Assembly (NCBI RefSeq): GCF_016756315.1
Contig: NZ_AP024235.1
Coordinates: 248,001 to 312,000 of the forward strand
DNA: 64,000 bases
Direction: 5' to 3'
DNA from: Alteromonas sp. KC3
Lineage (GTDB): Bacteria; Pseudomonadota; Gammaproteobacteria; Enterobacterales; Alteromonadaceae
The notes under the pieces are model-generated. The model had not been told where the DNA came from and ran no database searches. It saw only the letters and a program-made list of their open reading frames with translations. Position 1 is the stretch's first letter, and the number at the start of each line of letters is the position of its first letter. This document shows, piece after piece, positions 8,820-17,807 of this stretch. A program made the translations under genes and the position numbers.

Positions 8820-10352
8820 TTAGCTCGCTAACCATTGCTCAATATAATCTCTATGATTAGGTAAGCTGCTTAGTTTTTGTTGCGTAATTAACTGATTTTG
8901 TTTTATCACTTTATCAGCTAACTCACGGTCTTTATAGAAATGAGATTGCAATGTGAAATCTGGAGAAAATCCCATTCCATAGAGTACGTACTGATAGCTT
9001 GCCGCTGGGAAGAGTTCTATAGCGGCAGAAAAATCAGCTATTTGCGGACCTCGATACTTCCAAATTTCGAGATCTTCTTTTAAAGAATCAGGTATCGAGC
9101 TCTCTTCTCGATTGGCGACCCAATAGGGTTCGTTGCGTTGGTTGAATATGTAGTGCAGTTTTAGGAAGTCGATAATACGTTGCCAACGATATTGCATTTG
9201 TTTGTTAAATCGTTGGCTTACGATTGGCATTGCCATTCTTGGCAACGGCATTTGTTCAGCTATATAGCGAGCTGAAATCTCAATTAACATTAGTGCAGTG
9301 GCTTCAAGGGGTTCGACAAAGCCTGCGGAAAGCCCTACAGCAACACAGTTACCTTTCCATATTTGTTTTTTATAACCAGAGTTAAAGCGTATGGTGCGTG
9401 CTTTTAGGTCACCGTTTTCGTCACCTACGTACTGTCGTAAAATTTCTTCTGCTCGTTCGTCAGTGGTAAAGTCAGTGGAATAAACATGGCCAACACCTCT
9501 TCGAGAAGATAGGCCAATATCCCAAATCCAGCCTGCTTCTTGTGCTGTTGCTTGGGTATAGGGCTTTATTTCAAAATCGTCTTCATAGGGTACATGAAGG
9601 GCAAGGGCGGAGTTATTAAATAACACATCGTCTGTTGAAACAACGCTTTCTCCTAGTGTTTCACCGAGTAGTAATGAACGAAAACCAGAACAGTCGATAA
9701 ACAGGTCGGCTTCCAAAACCATGCCGTTGTTAAGCGTTATATTGTCGATATGGTTGTTGGTTGAGGCAGCTACGCTCTCTACTGTCGCTACCATATGCCT
9801 GACGCCAAGTTGAGACTTGCTAAAGTCTCGTAACATATCAGCAAAAGCTCCTGCATCTAGATGGTAAGCGTAGTTCGATTGCGCGCTACTGTACTCCTGT
9901 TCGCTAAGTGTGCGAGGCGCCATGTTGCGTTCGCATACGTGTTGTTGGAAGTTGGTGGCGTTAGCGAAATTCGAAACATCGCCCACATAAGGCGCCATCT
10001 CTACACGGCCATAGCCAAGCGGAACGGTAAACGGGTGGTAGTATGAGTCGCCCTCAGCCTTTACCCAGTTCACAAATTTTCCACCTTGCTTGAACGCTGC
10101 ACTACAGCGCCGAAATACTTCCTTCTCAGACAGGCCAATATCCTTTAGCGTATTTCGCATAGTCGGCCAGGTTCCCTCACCAACACCTACAGTTGGTATA
10201 TCACTAGACTCGACTAAGGTGATATCAAGCCCGCACTCTCCAAATGAGACATTGTGCTTAGCCGCAATAATAGCCGCGCTGAGCCAACCTGCGGTGCCGC
10301 CACCGACGATTACAATTCGTTGTTTCTGAGATGTATTTGACGACTGATTCAT
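8820..10352 (-). CDS. Tryptophan-halogenase-family flavoprotein in a sugar-uptake locus
   Basis: 510 residues. The FAD-binding Rossmann start is IVIVGGGTAGW (Gly17-Trp23). Halogenase landmarks are present: the lysine of AAFKQGGKF (Lys88), aligning by context with the catalytic Lys of PrnA, and SAGFVEPLEATAL, aligning with the conserved Glu-containing loop. The normally invariant WxWxIP reads WIWDIG at 275-280, so the proline is replaced. Members like this occur with SapC and TonB-dependent receptor genes in polysaccharide loci, and their substrate is not established. No partner flavin reductase is present in the window. Family membership is firm; halogenation itself is uncertain. Confidence 0.85.
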   Translation of the reverse strand: MNQSSNTSQKQRIVIVGGGTAGWLSAAIIAAKHNVSFGECGLDITLVESSDIPTVGVGEGTWPTMRNTLKDIGLSEKEVFRRCSAAFKQGGKFVNWVKAEGDSYYHPFTVPLGYGRVEMAPYVGDVSNFANATNFQQHVCERNMAPRTLSEQEYSSAQSNYAYHLDAGAFADMLRDFSKSQLGVRHMVATVESVAASTNNHIDNITLNNGMVLEADLFIDCSGFRSLLLGETLGESVVSTDDVLFNNSALALHVPYEDDFEIKPYTQATAQEAGWIWDIGLSSRRGVGHVYSTDFTTDERAEEILRQYVGDENGDLKARTIRFNSGYKKQIWKGNCVAVGLSAGFVEPLEATALMLIEISARYIAEQMPLPRMAMPIVSQRFNKQMQYRWQRIIDFLKLHYIFNQRNEPYWVANREESSIPDSLKEDLEIWKYRGPQIADFSAAIELFPAASYQYVLYGMGFSPDFTLQSHFYKDRELADKVIKQNQLITQQKLSSLPNHRDYIEQWLAS

Positions 10353-10385
10353 GAGAAACCACTACGTAAAAGGTGTTTACTACAT

Positions 10386-10452
10386 TTATTCATAAACTCA
10401 TTACAAATGCCAATAAGCTCATGAATAAATGGCAGGGTTTTACCCCTGCCAT
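10386..10452 (-). terminator. Tandem inverted repeats between the TonB receptor gene and the halogenase-like gene
   Basis: On the minus strand the receptor stop is followed by a nine-base perfect stem (ATGGCAGGG / CCCTGCCAT, 10429-10452) with only a weak T-rich tail. A second pair of arms (TTATTCAT / ATGAATAA) lies at 10386-10428. The structure may partly terminate transcription or protect the receptor mRNA end, giving more receptor than downstream enzymes. Confidence 0.55.
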
Positions 10453-10465
10453 AACTACACACTTT

Positions 10466-13279
10466 TTAGAAACTTCCGCGGATACCAACTGCGTAACGAG
10501 AGCCGTTATCTTCAATTGAGTAAACTTGATCTGGGAAGCGACCAACTTGCGTTAGCTCTTCTTCTGTGACGTTAATACCTTCGAAGAAAACAGTAAGGTT
10601 TTCATTGATATCATAGCTTGCGCTGACGTCCCATTGACCGTACGTTTCAGTCGTTACTGGCTCACCAGTAGCACCGCCTACTGCAGTGTTATCTAGTGCG
10701 AAAAGGAACGATTCACGGTTATTAAACGCAACACGAGCTTGGAACGCATCTCGCTCATAGAACATGATTAAGTTCTGAGAATCGCCAAGTCCTGGTAGTG
10801 CGAACGTTTGAGTTGTATCACCCGATACTTCTGCATCACTGTTTACTACCGTAGCATTAGCCGTGATACCAAAACCATTGTCCCAAACATGAGTAAGCGC
10901 AATTTCGTAACCATTAACTGTCGCTGTCTCGCCGTTCTGAGGACGGGTTACGGTATAAACTTCACTTTCACCGTTAAGCTCTTCCGTATCAGCCACAACA
11001 TCGCGGTTTGGATCCTGAGGATCTAAAGATACACCAGGCGCACAATCATCAGCAGCACAACGGAAACCATCGTCAGCACTACGATCTGTCAGTGTATAAG
11101 TTTCCTGACCAGATAGCGTTACAATGAAGTTTTCAACATCTTTACTGAATACTGCAAACGAGAATACAGAGTCGTCACTGTAGTACCATTCGAAAGAAAG
11201 ATCCCAGTTCTCCGCTTCAAATGGTTGCAATGAAGGGTTGCCGCCACTTGCCTGAAGGTTTTGACGACGAGGCTCACCAAATGTCGTCGCAGGAGACATC
11301 TGTGACATAGTAGGACGTGTCAGAGAGTCATAGCGAGAAAAGCGAACAATCATATCTTCTTGTACTTCTAACTTAACGTTTAAGCTTGGAAGTAGATTTG
11401 AATAAGAAGACGTTCCAACAATGTCCTGCGCTGGTGCGAAGCGGTTAGCAAACAATGTCAAATCAGTTGTTGGAACAACGTCTGAAATAAATGCTTGAAC
11501 AGCTGATACCGCTACGTCTGTCTCTTCATAGCGCGCGCCAAAGTTCATGGTTAAAGGCATGTCACCGATGTCATAACCAAATTCAAACTGAGCGTATAGT
11601 GCCGTTACGTCTTCTTCGATGTTGTAGTAGTTAGGCTGTAGCGTTGGAACTACTGCTGCACCTTGTGATGCAAGGTAATCAAGGTATGCGTCACCGTCAT
11701 ACGTGTACCACGTATCAATTAGACCACTGAAGAAGTTGTTTGCTGTGAACGGACGAATGTTTAGTGCGTCAATTGGCGCTTCAGTACCGTAACCACAGAA
11801 AGCACACTGTGATGCAAATTCTTGGAATACAAACTTCTCACGCTCTGAGCGAAGAATACCAAAATCAACTTTACGGAATACGTCAGAATCAGCAAGGTAT
11901 GTGAAGTCTGCTTTGTACTCTGTTACTTCATCTTCAGACGCTACTACGTTACCTAAATCATTATAGTGAAGACGGTTTAGCGAGATATCTGGAAGTTGGC
12001 CATTGCCAAAGCCATCATGTACTACCGTTGGTGTGCCGCCTGTTGAGTCAAACGAGTAATTATTGATAATACCCACAACGTTGAAGCGACCTTCACCAGC
12101 AATGTCATTTTCAGCAGTAGAGTTTGAAACATCAAACGTTGCTGTAAGTGAATCATTGATTTGCCAGTCTACGTTTATTCCGAAGCCTTTGTTGGTTACG
12201 TCACGTACACCGCGAGTCGAAGATACAAAATCAGATGCTGGGTTACCACTACCTTGGTGAAGGTCGATTTCTTGAGTAAACTGAATGGCTGTACCGTATT
12301 CTGAGATTGTCGCTGAACCTACGCGATCTGGCTCAAACCATGAAGCAAGGTCGGTTACTTGAGAGTCAACTTCAAATTTCGAAACAAAGCCATCTAGCGT
12401 GATAGTTACATCGTCAGATGGTGCAAATTGCGCAACAAGTGACGCGTTAGTACGCGTTCTATCTTGCTCATCTACTACTTGGTCCCAGTTACGTGGAAGG
12501 TAAACGTTTGTAGCAAGAACGCCATCGTTGCGGTTTGAAAGCGTTAGACCTGGACGCCAGCCTGCAGTTTGAATGCGGTTAATCTGTACTTGACGCTCTT
12601 GATGAGATACCGCCAATAACACACCAAATTTATCATCAGCAAAGGTATTGCTTACCAAAAATGACGCTTGCGGAGATGTTTCCTCAGACAAGCTTTCATA
12701 CATGCCCTTTACGCTTCCCACTGCTTGGAAGCCGTCGTAGTCGAATGGGCGAGCTGTAGTTACATTAATGGTTGAACCAATACCACCTGATTGAAGATTC
12801 GCAACGCCACTTTTAAAGATGTTCGCGCCAGTAATTTGGTCTGCAGCGATGACATCAAAGTTGAATGCACGGCCAGCATCGTCTGAAGCTAGTTGGCGCC
12901 CGTTAACTAATACGGTGTTAAATTGAGGACCAAAGCCCCGCACCGTTACTTGTTGGCCTTCACCACCATTACGGTCAATAGACACACCGGTGATACGTTG
13001 AAGCGATTCTGCAACGTTCAGATCTGGAAATTTACCAAGATCTTCTGCTGCAATACCGTCTGAAACCGCTAAGTTTTCTTTCTTGTCAGACATCGCTCTT
13101 TTTAGACTACTTACAAGACCGCGAACCTCAATAACTTCAACAGGTGCATCGTTTACATTTTGAGTGTCAGCTTCTTGCGAAAAAGCGATTGGAGCGTGTA
13201 GGGCAGAGGCGATAGCAACACCTAAAAGTGAGCGTCTCGCAATTGGGCCTAATTGTGATGTGTTAATTTTATGTGTCAC
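10466..13279 (-). CDS. TonB-dependent outer-membrane receptor, probable galactoside transporter
   Basis: 937 residues. A signal peptide (RRSLLGVAIASALHAPIAFSQ) is followed by a TonB-box-like VEVIEVRG. The plug domain reads ENLAVSDGIAAEDLGKFPDLNVAESLQRITGVSIDR, QQVTVRGFGP and GIGSTINVTTARPFDY, and a long 22-strand barrel ends in an aromatic residue (RYAVGIRGSF). This matches the large Xanthomonas/Caulobacter-type receptors linked to carbohydrate uptake. The neighbours (halogenase-like, SapC, symporter, alpha-galactosidase) suggest it brings alpha-galactosidic oligosaccharides across the outer membrane using the proton motive force through TonB-ExbBD. Its upstream region carries a LacI-type half palindrome. 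The substrate is inferred only from context. Confidence 0.92.
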   Translation of the reverse strand: MTHKINTSQLGPIARRSLLGVAIASALHAPIAFSQEADTQNVNDAPVEVIEVRGLVSSLKRAMSDKKENLAVSDGIAAEDLGKFPDLNVAESLQRITGVSIDRNGGEGQQVTVRGFGPQFNTVLVNGRQLASDDAGRAFNFDVIAADQITGANIFKSGVANLQSGGIGSTINVTTARPFDYDGFQAVGSVKGMYESLSEETSPQASFLVSNTFADDKFGVLLAVSHQERQVQINRIQTAGWRPGLTLSNRNDGVLATNVYLPRNWDQVVDEQDRTRTNASLVAQFAPSDDVTITLDGFVSKFEVDSQVTDLASWFEPDRVGSATISEYGTAIQFTQEIDLHQGSGNPASDFVSSTRGVRDVTNKGFGINVDWQINDSLTATFDVSNSTAENDIAGEGRFNVVGIINNYSFDSTGGTPTVVHDGFGNGQLPDISLNRLHYNDLGNVVASEDEVTEYKADFTYLADSDVFRKVDFGILRSEREKFVFQEFASQCAFCGYGTEAPIDALNIRPFTANNFFSGLIDTWYTYDGDAYLDYLASQGAAVVPTLQPNYYNIEEDVTALYAQFEFGYDIGDMPLTMNFGARYEETDVAVSAVQAFISDVVPTTDLTLFANRFAPAQDIVGTSSYSNLLPSLNVKLEVQEDMIVRFSRYDSLTRPTMSQMSPATTFGEPRRQNLQASGGNPSLQPFEAENWDLSFEWYYSDDSVFSFAVFSKDVENFIVTLSGQETYTLTDRSADDGFRCAADDCAPGVSLDPQDPNRDVVADTEELNGESEVYTVTRPQNGETATVNGYEIALTHVWDNGFGITANATVVNSDAEVSGDTTQTFALPGLGDSQNLIMFYERDAFQARVAFNNRESFLFALDNTAVGGATGEPVTTETYGQWDVSASYDINENLTVFFEGINVTEEELTQVGRFPDQVYSIEDNGSRYAVGIRGSF

Positions 13280-13450
13280 TGTGTTTTCTCCGTGAGTAGG
13301 CTACGTTTTAACGTATTTAGCACTAAAACTACTTTTTTAGTATGTGCGGATCAAGCTTATTAACATTACTTTTACACATTTAACGTTATATTTTCGCGAT
13401 TATTATTTGTAACTTTATGAAAAATATAATGTTTCTGTTTTAAGGTAAAA

Positions 13451-13465
13451 GGTGAAACGTTTACC
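13451..13465. promoter_or_regulatory. Candidate LacI-type operator upstream of the galactoside TonB receptor gene
   Basis: GGTGAAACGTTTACC, about 170 bases before the receptor start. The core AAACGTTT is a perfect palindrome, and the minus-strand reading GGTAAACGTTT is identical to the half site before the alpha-galactosidase gene. A separate 10-base palindrome TGTAATTACA lies at 13495-13504. Both may be regulator sites for the divergent locus. Confidence 0.5.
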
Positions 13466-13524
13466 TTGTTTTCAATACTAGCACAAAATGACAATGTAAT
13501 TACAATGTTATAAAAATTTTTTTT

Positions 13525-13557
13525 GTATAAAAAAAGTGCGGGCTATAACCGCACTTT
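13525..13557 (-). terminator. Rho-independent terminator of glpK
   Basis: On the minus strand: stem AAAGTGCGG / CCGCACTTT with a loop of about seven bases and a long T-run after it, 28 bases past the glpK stop. Confidence 0.88.
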
Positions 13558-13584
13558 ATTAACAATCAGAAAAATAAGTAGAAA

Positions 13585-15069
13585 TTAGCTACAACGAATG
13601 CGCTCTACAGCAGCTTTCCAGCCGTCATAGGCCTGATCTCGCTCTGCTTTAGAAAGTCTTGGTGTGAAAACGCTATCACTTTTCCAACATTGAGTGAGAT
13701 CATCAACACTGTTGAAGACGCCAGCTTGCAACCCTGCTAGGAACGCGGCGCCTAGTGCTGTGGTCTCAGTGACTTCTGGGCGTTCGACTTCCGCACCCAA
13801 AATATCTGACAAAAAGCCCATTACCCAATCGTTTCGCGACATTCCACCGTCTACACGTATATTGGTTGGTCTAGCGCCATCACTTTCCATGGCCTTTTGT
13901 AAGTCTTTAGTTTGATAGCATACCGATTGAAGGCCTGCGGCCACGATTTCACTAATTCCTGTGTCTCGAGTTAATCCCAGAATGGCTCCTCGCGCATCAG
14001 GGTCCCAATAGGGCGCACCGAGGCCAGTAAAAGCGGGGACTAAAAATACGCCATTGTCGCGTCTTGCTCGCTGAGCAAGCGCTTCAGTTTCTGCGGCATC
14101 ATCAATGAGTTTAAGACCGTCGCGTAACCATTGCACGGTAGCGCCGGCCATGAAAATACTGCCTTCAAGCGCGTAGGTAGTTTTACCATCAAGTCGATAA
14201 CCTACAGTAGTAAGCAATCTATTCTTTGATTTAAGTGGGGCATCGCCAGTGTTAAGTATCATAAAGCAACCTGTGCCATAGGTACTTTTGGCCATGCCTT
14301 TTTCAAAGCAAGCTTGTCCCACTAATGCGGCTTGTTGATCGCCTGCAACACCTTGAATAGGCGTGGCGCTACCAATAATACTCTCTTCAATCACGCCAAA
14401 ATCTGCGGCGCAATCCATAACTTCAGGTAACATTGATGGTGGAATGTTGAACGTAGAAAGCAGTTTGTCGTCCCAACATTGCTTATTGATATCAAACAGC
14501 ATAGTGCGCGAAGCATTGGTCGCGTCTGTTTTGTGAGACTTTCCACCAGTTAATCGCCAAATAAGGAAGGTATCAACAGTACCGAAGAGTAGCTCGCCAT
14601 TCTCAGCCTGTGTTCTAGCGCCCTCTACATTATCTAGAATCCAGGCGACTTTAGTTGCTGAGAAATACGGGTCGAGTAACAACCCTGTGGTCTGTGTAAT
14701 ATAATCGACAAGCCCTTCATCATTACTTAACTCACGGCAAAGTTGCGATGTGCGACGGTCTTGCCAAACAATGGCTGGATACACTGGCTTACCTGTTTCT
14801 TTGTGCCAAACCAACGTGGTTTCTCGTTGGTTAGTGATACCAACCGACGCGATATCCGCAGGTGTAACACCACACTTGTTGAACACTTCTTTTAAGGTGG
14901 TGACAACGCTTTCCCAAATTTCTTCAGGGTCGTGTTCAACCCAACCATCATTGGGGTACTTTTGTGAAAACTCTTGTTGAGCAATACCCTCTATTTTTCC
15001 ATTTGGAGAAAAAATAATAGTACGAGAGCTTGTTGTGCCTTGGTCAATGGCAAGAATATGTTGTCCCAT
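13585..15069 (-). CDS. glpK: Glycerol kinase
   Basis: 494 residues, the usual length for GlpK. Start at ATG 15069, with GGAG seven bases upstream; an upstream in-frame ATG at 15096 is rejected for lack of homology. The FGGY-kinase fold is complete: the N-terminal phosphate-binding [33 protein letters not shown], and later the FGGY signature region [20 protein letters not shown] and [18 protein letters not shown]. It phosphorylates glycerol to sn-glycerol 3-phosphate in the cytoplasm, the substrate of GlpD encoded nearby. It is divergent from glpR, with a GlpR operator between them. No glpF facilitator gene is adjacent. Confidence 0.97.
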   Translation of the reverse strand: MGQHILAIDQGTTSSRTIIFSPNGKIEGIAQQEFSQKYPNDGWVEHDPEEIWESVVTTLKEVFNKCGVTPADIASVGITNQRETTLVWHKETGKPVYPAIVWQDRRTSQLCRELSNDEGLVDYITQTTGLLLDPYFSATKVAWILDNVEGARTQAENGELLFGTVDTFLIWRLTGGKSHKTDATNASRTMLFDINKQCWDDKLLSTFNIPPSMLPEVMDCAADFGVIEESIIGSATPIQGVAGDQQAALVGQACFEKGMAKSTYGTGCFMILNTGDAPLKSKNRLLTTVGYRLDGKTTYALEGSIFMAGATVQWLRDGLKLIDDAAETEALAQRARRDNGVFLVPAFTGLGAPYWDPDARGAILGLTRDTGISEIVAAGLQSVCYQTKDLQKAMESDGARPTNIRVDGGMSRNDWVMGFLSDILGAEVERPEVTETTALGAAFLAGLQAGVFNSVDDLTQCWKSDSVFTPRLSKAERDQAYDGWKAAVERIRCS

Positions 15070-15132
15070 GACGTCACTCCTGAAGATAGTTTTCATAGAG
15101 TTTGCATCATTTACACGGGATTAACAACGCTA

Positions 15133-15152
15133 TATTTTCGAAAACGAACATT
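15133..15152. promoter_or_regulatory. GlpR operator between glpK and glpR
   Basis: The 20-base site TATTTTCGAAAACGAACATT matches the established E. coli GlpR consensus (WATKTTCGWTAWCGAACATW) at all but one position. A further half site (ATTTTCGAATT) follows at 15155-15165. The position between divergent glpK and glpR fits repression of glpK and autoregulation of glpR. Confidence 0.75.
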
Positions 15153-15232
15153 TGATTTTCGAATTGGCATGGGAAGTTGAAACAGAAGGAAGTATACTGA
15201 CAACTCCATTTTTACTCATAACGGTATGCTTG

Positions 15233-15991
15233 ATGAACCAAACGCAAAGGCACGAAAAAATTGTTGGATTAATTAAACAACATGGCTTTATGTCTATTGA
15301 TGATTTGGTCACCGCCTGCGATGTTACACCTCAGACTATCCGCAGAGACTTAAACCAGTTAGCCGAAAGTGGTGTACTCAGCCGTTATCACGGTGGCGCT
15401 GGCCTTAATCGCAGCTGGGAAAATACGCCTTATCAGGAAAGAAAAACGCAAAATAGTCAGGTTAAAGAGAAAATTGCAGAAGCCGTTGCCGCAATGATCC
15501 CAGACGGTGCCTCACTGTTTATCAATATCGGTACGACAACCGAAATGATTGCCACAAAGTTGCTTAATCACAAAAATTTGCATGTTGTGACAAACAACAT
15601 TCATGTAGCCACTATTCTTTCAGCCAAAGAAGACTTTTCGGTGATTATTGCCGCAGGTGAGGTGCGCTATCGCGATGGCGGCATAATTGGTGAAGCAACC
15701 TGTGATTTTATCAGTCAGTTTAGAATGGACTACGGTATTATTGGAATCAGTGGGATTAGCGCCGATGGCGCACTTCTCGATTTCGATTTTCGTGAAGTAA
15801 AGGTGTCTCAAGCGATATTGGAACATACGCAGCACGTGATTTTGGCTGCTGACTATAGCAAGTTTGAGCGTCGCGCTATGGTTGAGCAAGGCCACATATC
15901 ACAGGTAGATTGTTTGGTTTGCGATAAAACGCCGCCACCAAGTATCAGCAAAATTATAGAAGAAAACAAAATCACCTTTGTAAAGGCATAA
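15233..15991 (+). CDS. glpR: Glycerol-3-phosphate regulon repressor GlpR (DeoR family)
   Basis: 252 residues, the same length as E. coli GlpR, when started at ATG 15233 (NQTQRHEKIVGLIKQHG). The N-terminal winged helix-turn-helix shows MSIDDLVTACDVTPQTIRRDLNQLAESGVLSRYHGGA, with the DeoR recognition helix TPQTIRRDLN. The effector domain has the sugar-phosphate-isomerase-like IGTTTEMIA and IIGISGISADGALLDFDFREV. The ribosome site is weak. It represses glp genes until glycerol 3-phosphate binds. Operators near glpK and glpD in this window agree with that. Confidence 0.95.
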   Translation: MNQTQRHEKIVGLIKQHGFMSIDDLVTACDVTPQTIRRDLNQLAESGVLSRYHGGAGLNRSWENTPYQERKTQNSQVKEKIAEAVAAMIPDGASLFINIGTTTEMIATKLLNHKNLHVVTNNIHVATILSAKEDFSVIIAAGEVRYRDGGIIGEATCDFISQFRMDYGIIGISGISADGALLDFDFREVKVSQAILEHTQHVILAADYSKFERRAMVEQGHISQVDCLVCDKTPPPSISKIIEENKITFVKA

Positions 15992-16144
15992 TCATTTTCT
16001 TGTCATAAACCTCACTCACACTCATTCTACCTTCTTTATTTTAAGTAGATTTCTGCGATTTATACGCGGTGCTAATCGCGGCCCAATTCTAGCTATTCAT
16101 TCATCGGCCAGTATAACAGCTGGGTTTGGTTTTTAATTTTCTTT

Positions 16145-16166
16145 AATGTTCGAAAATGTTCGTTTT
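16145..16166. promoter_or_regulatory. GlpR half-site cluster upstream of glpD
   Basis: AATGTTCGAAAATGTTCGTTTT contains two direct ATGTTCG half sites, the GlpR recognition half, immediately upstream of the glpD -35 box. The halves are direct rather than inverted, so the match is weaker than at the glpK-glpR operator. Confidence 0.55.
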
Positions 16167-16169
16167 GTG

Positions 16170-16198
16170 TTGACATGTTTTCTTTTTGGTTGTCAAAT
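16170..16198 (+). promoter_or_regulatory. Sigma-70 promoter of glpD
   Basis: Perfect -35 TTGACA at 16170-16175, a 17-base spacer and a -10-like TCAAAT at 16193-16198, ending 35 bases before the glpD start. The GlpR half sites abut its upstream edge. Confidence 0.6.
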
Positions 16199-16233
16199 AG
16201 CCAAATAAAAGAATGGCCGTAAAGGGGCATAAC

Positions 16234-17766
16234 ATGAATCAAAGTAAGCAAGCAGACAAAACCGTAGACGTACTCGTCGTCGGTGGTGGTGTTAATGGCG
16301 TTGGTGTTGCACTTGATGCAGCAGGTAGAGGGTTGTCTGTTGCTCTATGCGAAAAAGGCGATCTTGCTGGTGCGACTTCATCATCAAGTAGCAAATTGAT
16401 TCATGGCGGTCTTCGCTATTTAGAACACTATGAGTTTAGACTTGTAAAAGAAGCCCTAGCAGAGCGTGAAGTTCTGCTTCAAAAAGCGCCACACATCATG
16501 TGGCCATTGCGTTTCAGGCTTCCTCATCAAAAGCACTTGCGTCCGGCTTGGATGATTCGAATTGGCTTATTTTTGTATGACTCACTGGCTAAACGAAACA
16601 TGCTCCCGCGCTCAAGAAAGGTGTCTACAACGCCCCAAGGTCCGCTAGTCAATGAGATTTCGACCTGTTTCGAATATTCAGATGGTTGGGTAGATGACGC
16701 ACGCCTAGTGGTGCTAAATGCACTCGCGGCTAAGGATCAAGGGGCAGACATTTACACTCGCACAGAGTGCGTGAGCGCAAAAAAGGATGGCGCACTATGG
16801 AATGTGGAATTAAAGACGCATTTAGGGAAAACGTTTACAATTAAGGCGAGGTCAATTGTTAACGCTGCCGGTCCTTGGGCTGTTTCGTTTTTAGATAGAT
16901 TGGTTGATGTTGCAAACCCCAACGCAATGCGCATGGTTAAAGGCAGCCACTTTATTGTGCCGAAACTCTACGATAGTGAAGAAGCCTATATTTTGCAGAA
17001 TAAGGACGGGCGCATAGTGTTTGTGATCCCCTACGAAGGTGATTTCTCCTTAGTGGGCACTACGGATGAAGACTATAAAGGTAACCCTTCACAGGCGTCT
17101 ATCTCTGCCGAGGAAACTGACTACTTAATTGATGTAGTAAATAACTACTTTAAAACCAAGATAAGTCATGGCGATATTGTTCACAGTTACAGCGGTGTGC
17201 GTCCTTTACTTGAAGAAAAGAATGCCTCTGCACAAGAGTTGACGCGTGACTACAAAGTTGAGCTTAAAGGTGAGAAAGGTACGCCGATTTTACTCAATAT
17301 TTTTGGTGGAAAGATTACGACCTACCGGAAATTAGCTGAGCATGCGGTTGATAAACTTGTCACCTGCTTCCCAAAAGCAAAGAAAGCATGGACCAAAGAA
17401 GTGCCGCTACCTGGTGGCGCATTTGAAAGCCAAGCATCGCTGGTGGCTGAGTTAACTCAAACCTATCCATGGTTGCCGATTACACAAGCGCAGCGCTATG
17501 CAAGACAGTACGGCGTATTGTGTAACAAATTCTTGAAAAATGCCTCGTCACTCGATGAATTAGGCACAGACTTTGGGGCAGGGTTATACCAAGCAGAAGT
17601 TGACTACCTAATTAATCATGAATGGGCCATGTCACTGGAAGACATTATTTGGCGCAGAACAAAGCATGGGCTGCGTTTAACTGAAGAACAAAAAACAGAG
17701 CTGGCTACTTATATTAGTACCAACGTAGACGGCGAAACGCACAATGTCGAGTTAGCTAGCGCCTAA
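16234..17766 (+). CDS. glpD: Aerobic glycerol-3-phosphate dehydrogenase
   Basis: 510 residues. Start at ATG 16234, with AAAGGGG about seven bases upstream. FAD-binding start VDVLVVGGGVNGVGVALDAAGRGL, then the family signature SSSSSKLIHGGLRYLEHYEFRLV, the substrate-region sequence HSYSGVRPLL, and a C-terminal helical domain (EWAMSLEDIIWRRTKHGLRL). This membrane-associated flavoenzyme oxidises glycerol 3-phosphate to dihydroxyacetone phosphate and feeds electrons to ubiquinone. Its own promoter and GlpR sites lie upstream, apart from glpR by 242 bases. Together with glpK it completes glycerol catabolism. Confidence 0.97.
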   Translation: MNQSKQADKTVDVLVVGGGVNGVGVALDAAGRGLSVALCEKGDLAGATSSSSSKLIHGGLRYLEHYEFRLVKEALAEREVLLQKAPHIMWPLRFRLPHQKHLRPAWMIRIGLFLYDSLAKRNMLPRSRKVSTTPQGPLVNEISTCFEYSDGWVDDARLVVLNALAAKDQGADIYTRTECVSAKKDGALWNVELKTHLGKTFTIKARSIVNAAGPWAVSFLDRLVDVANPNAMRMVKGSHFIVPKLYDSEEAYILQNKDGRIVFVIPYEGDFSLVGTTDEDYKGNPSQASISAEETDYLIDVVNNYFKTKISHGDIVHSYSGVRPLLEEKNASAQELTRDYKVELKGEKGTPILLNIFGGKITTYRKLAEHAVDKLVTCFPKAKKAWTKEVPLPGGAFESQASLVAELTQTYPWLPITQAQRYARQYGVLCNKFLKNASSLDELGTDFGAGLYQAEVDYLINHEWAMSLEDIIWRRTKHGLRLTEEQKTELATYISTNVDGETHNVELASA

Positions 17767-17807
17767 TTCATAACGCTTAATTGTACTTACGAGCTAACAG
17801 GGACGTT

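Noticed and set aside
16818..16830. AAAACGTTTACA inside glpD as a LacI-type operator
   Set aside because: It lies in mid coding sequence and its outer bases are not symmetric.
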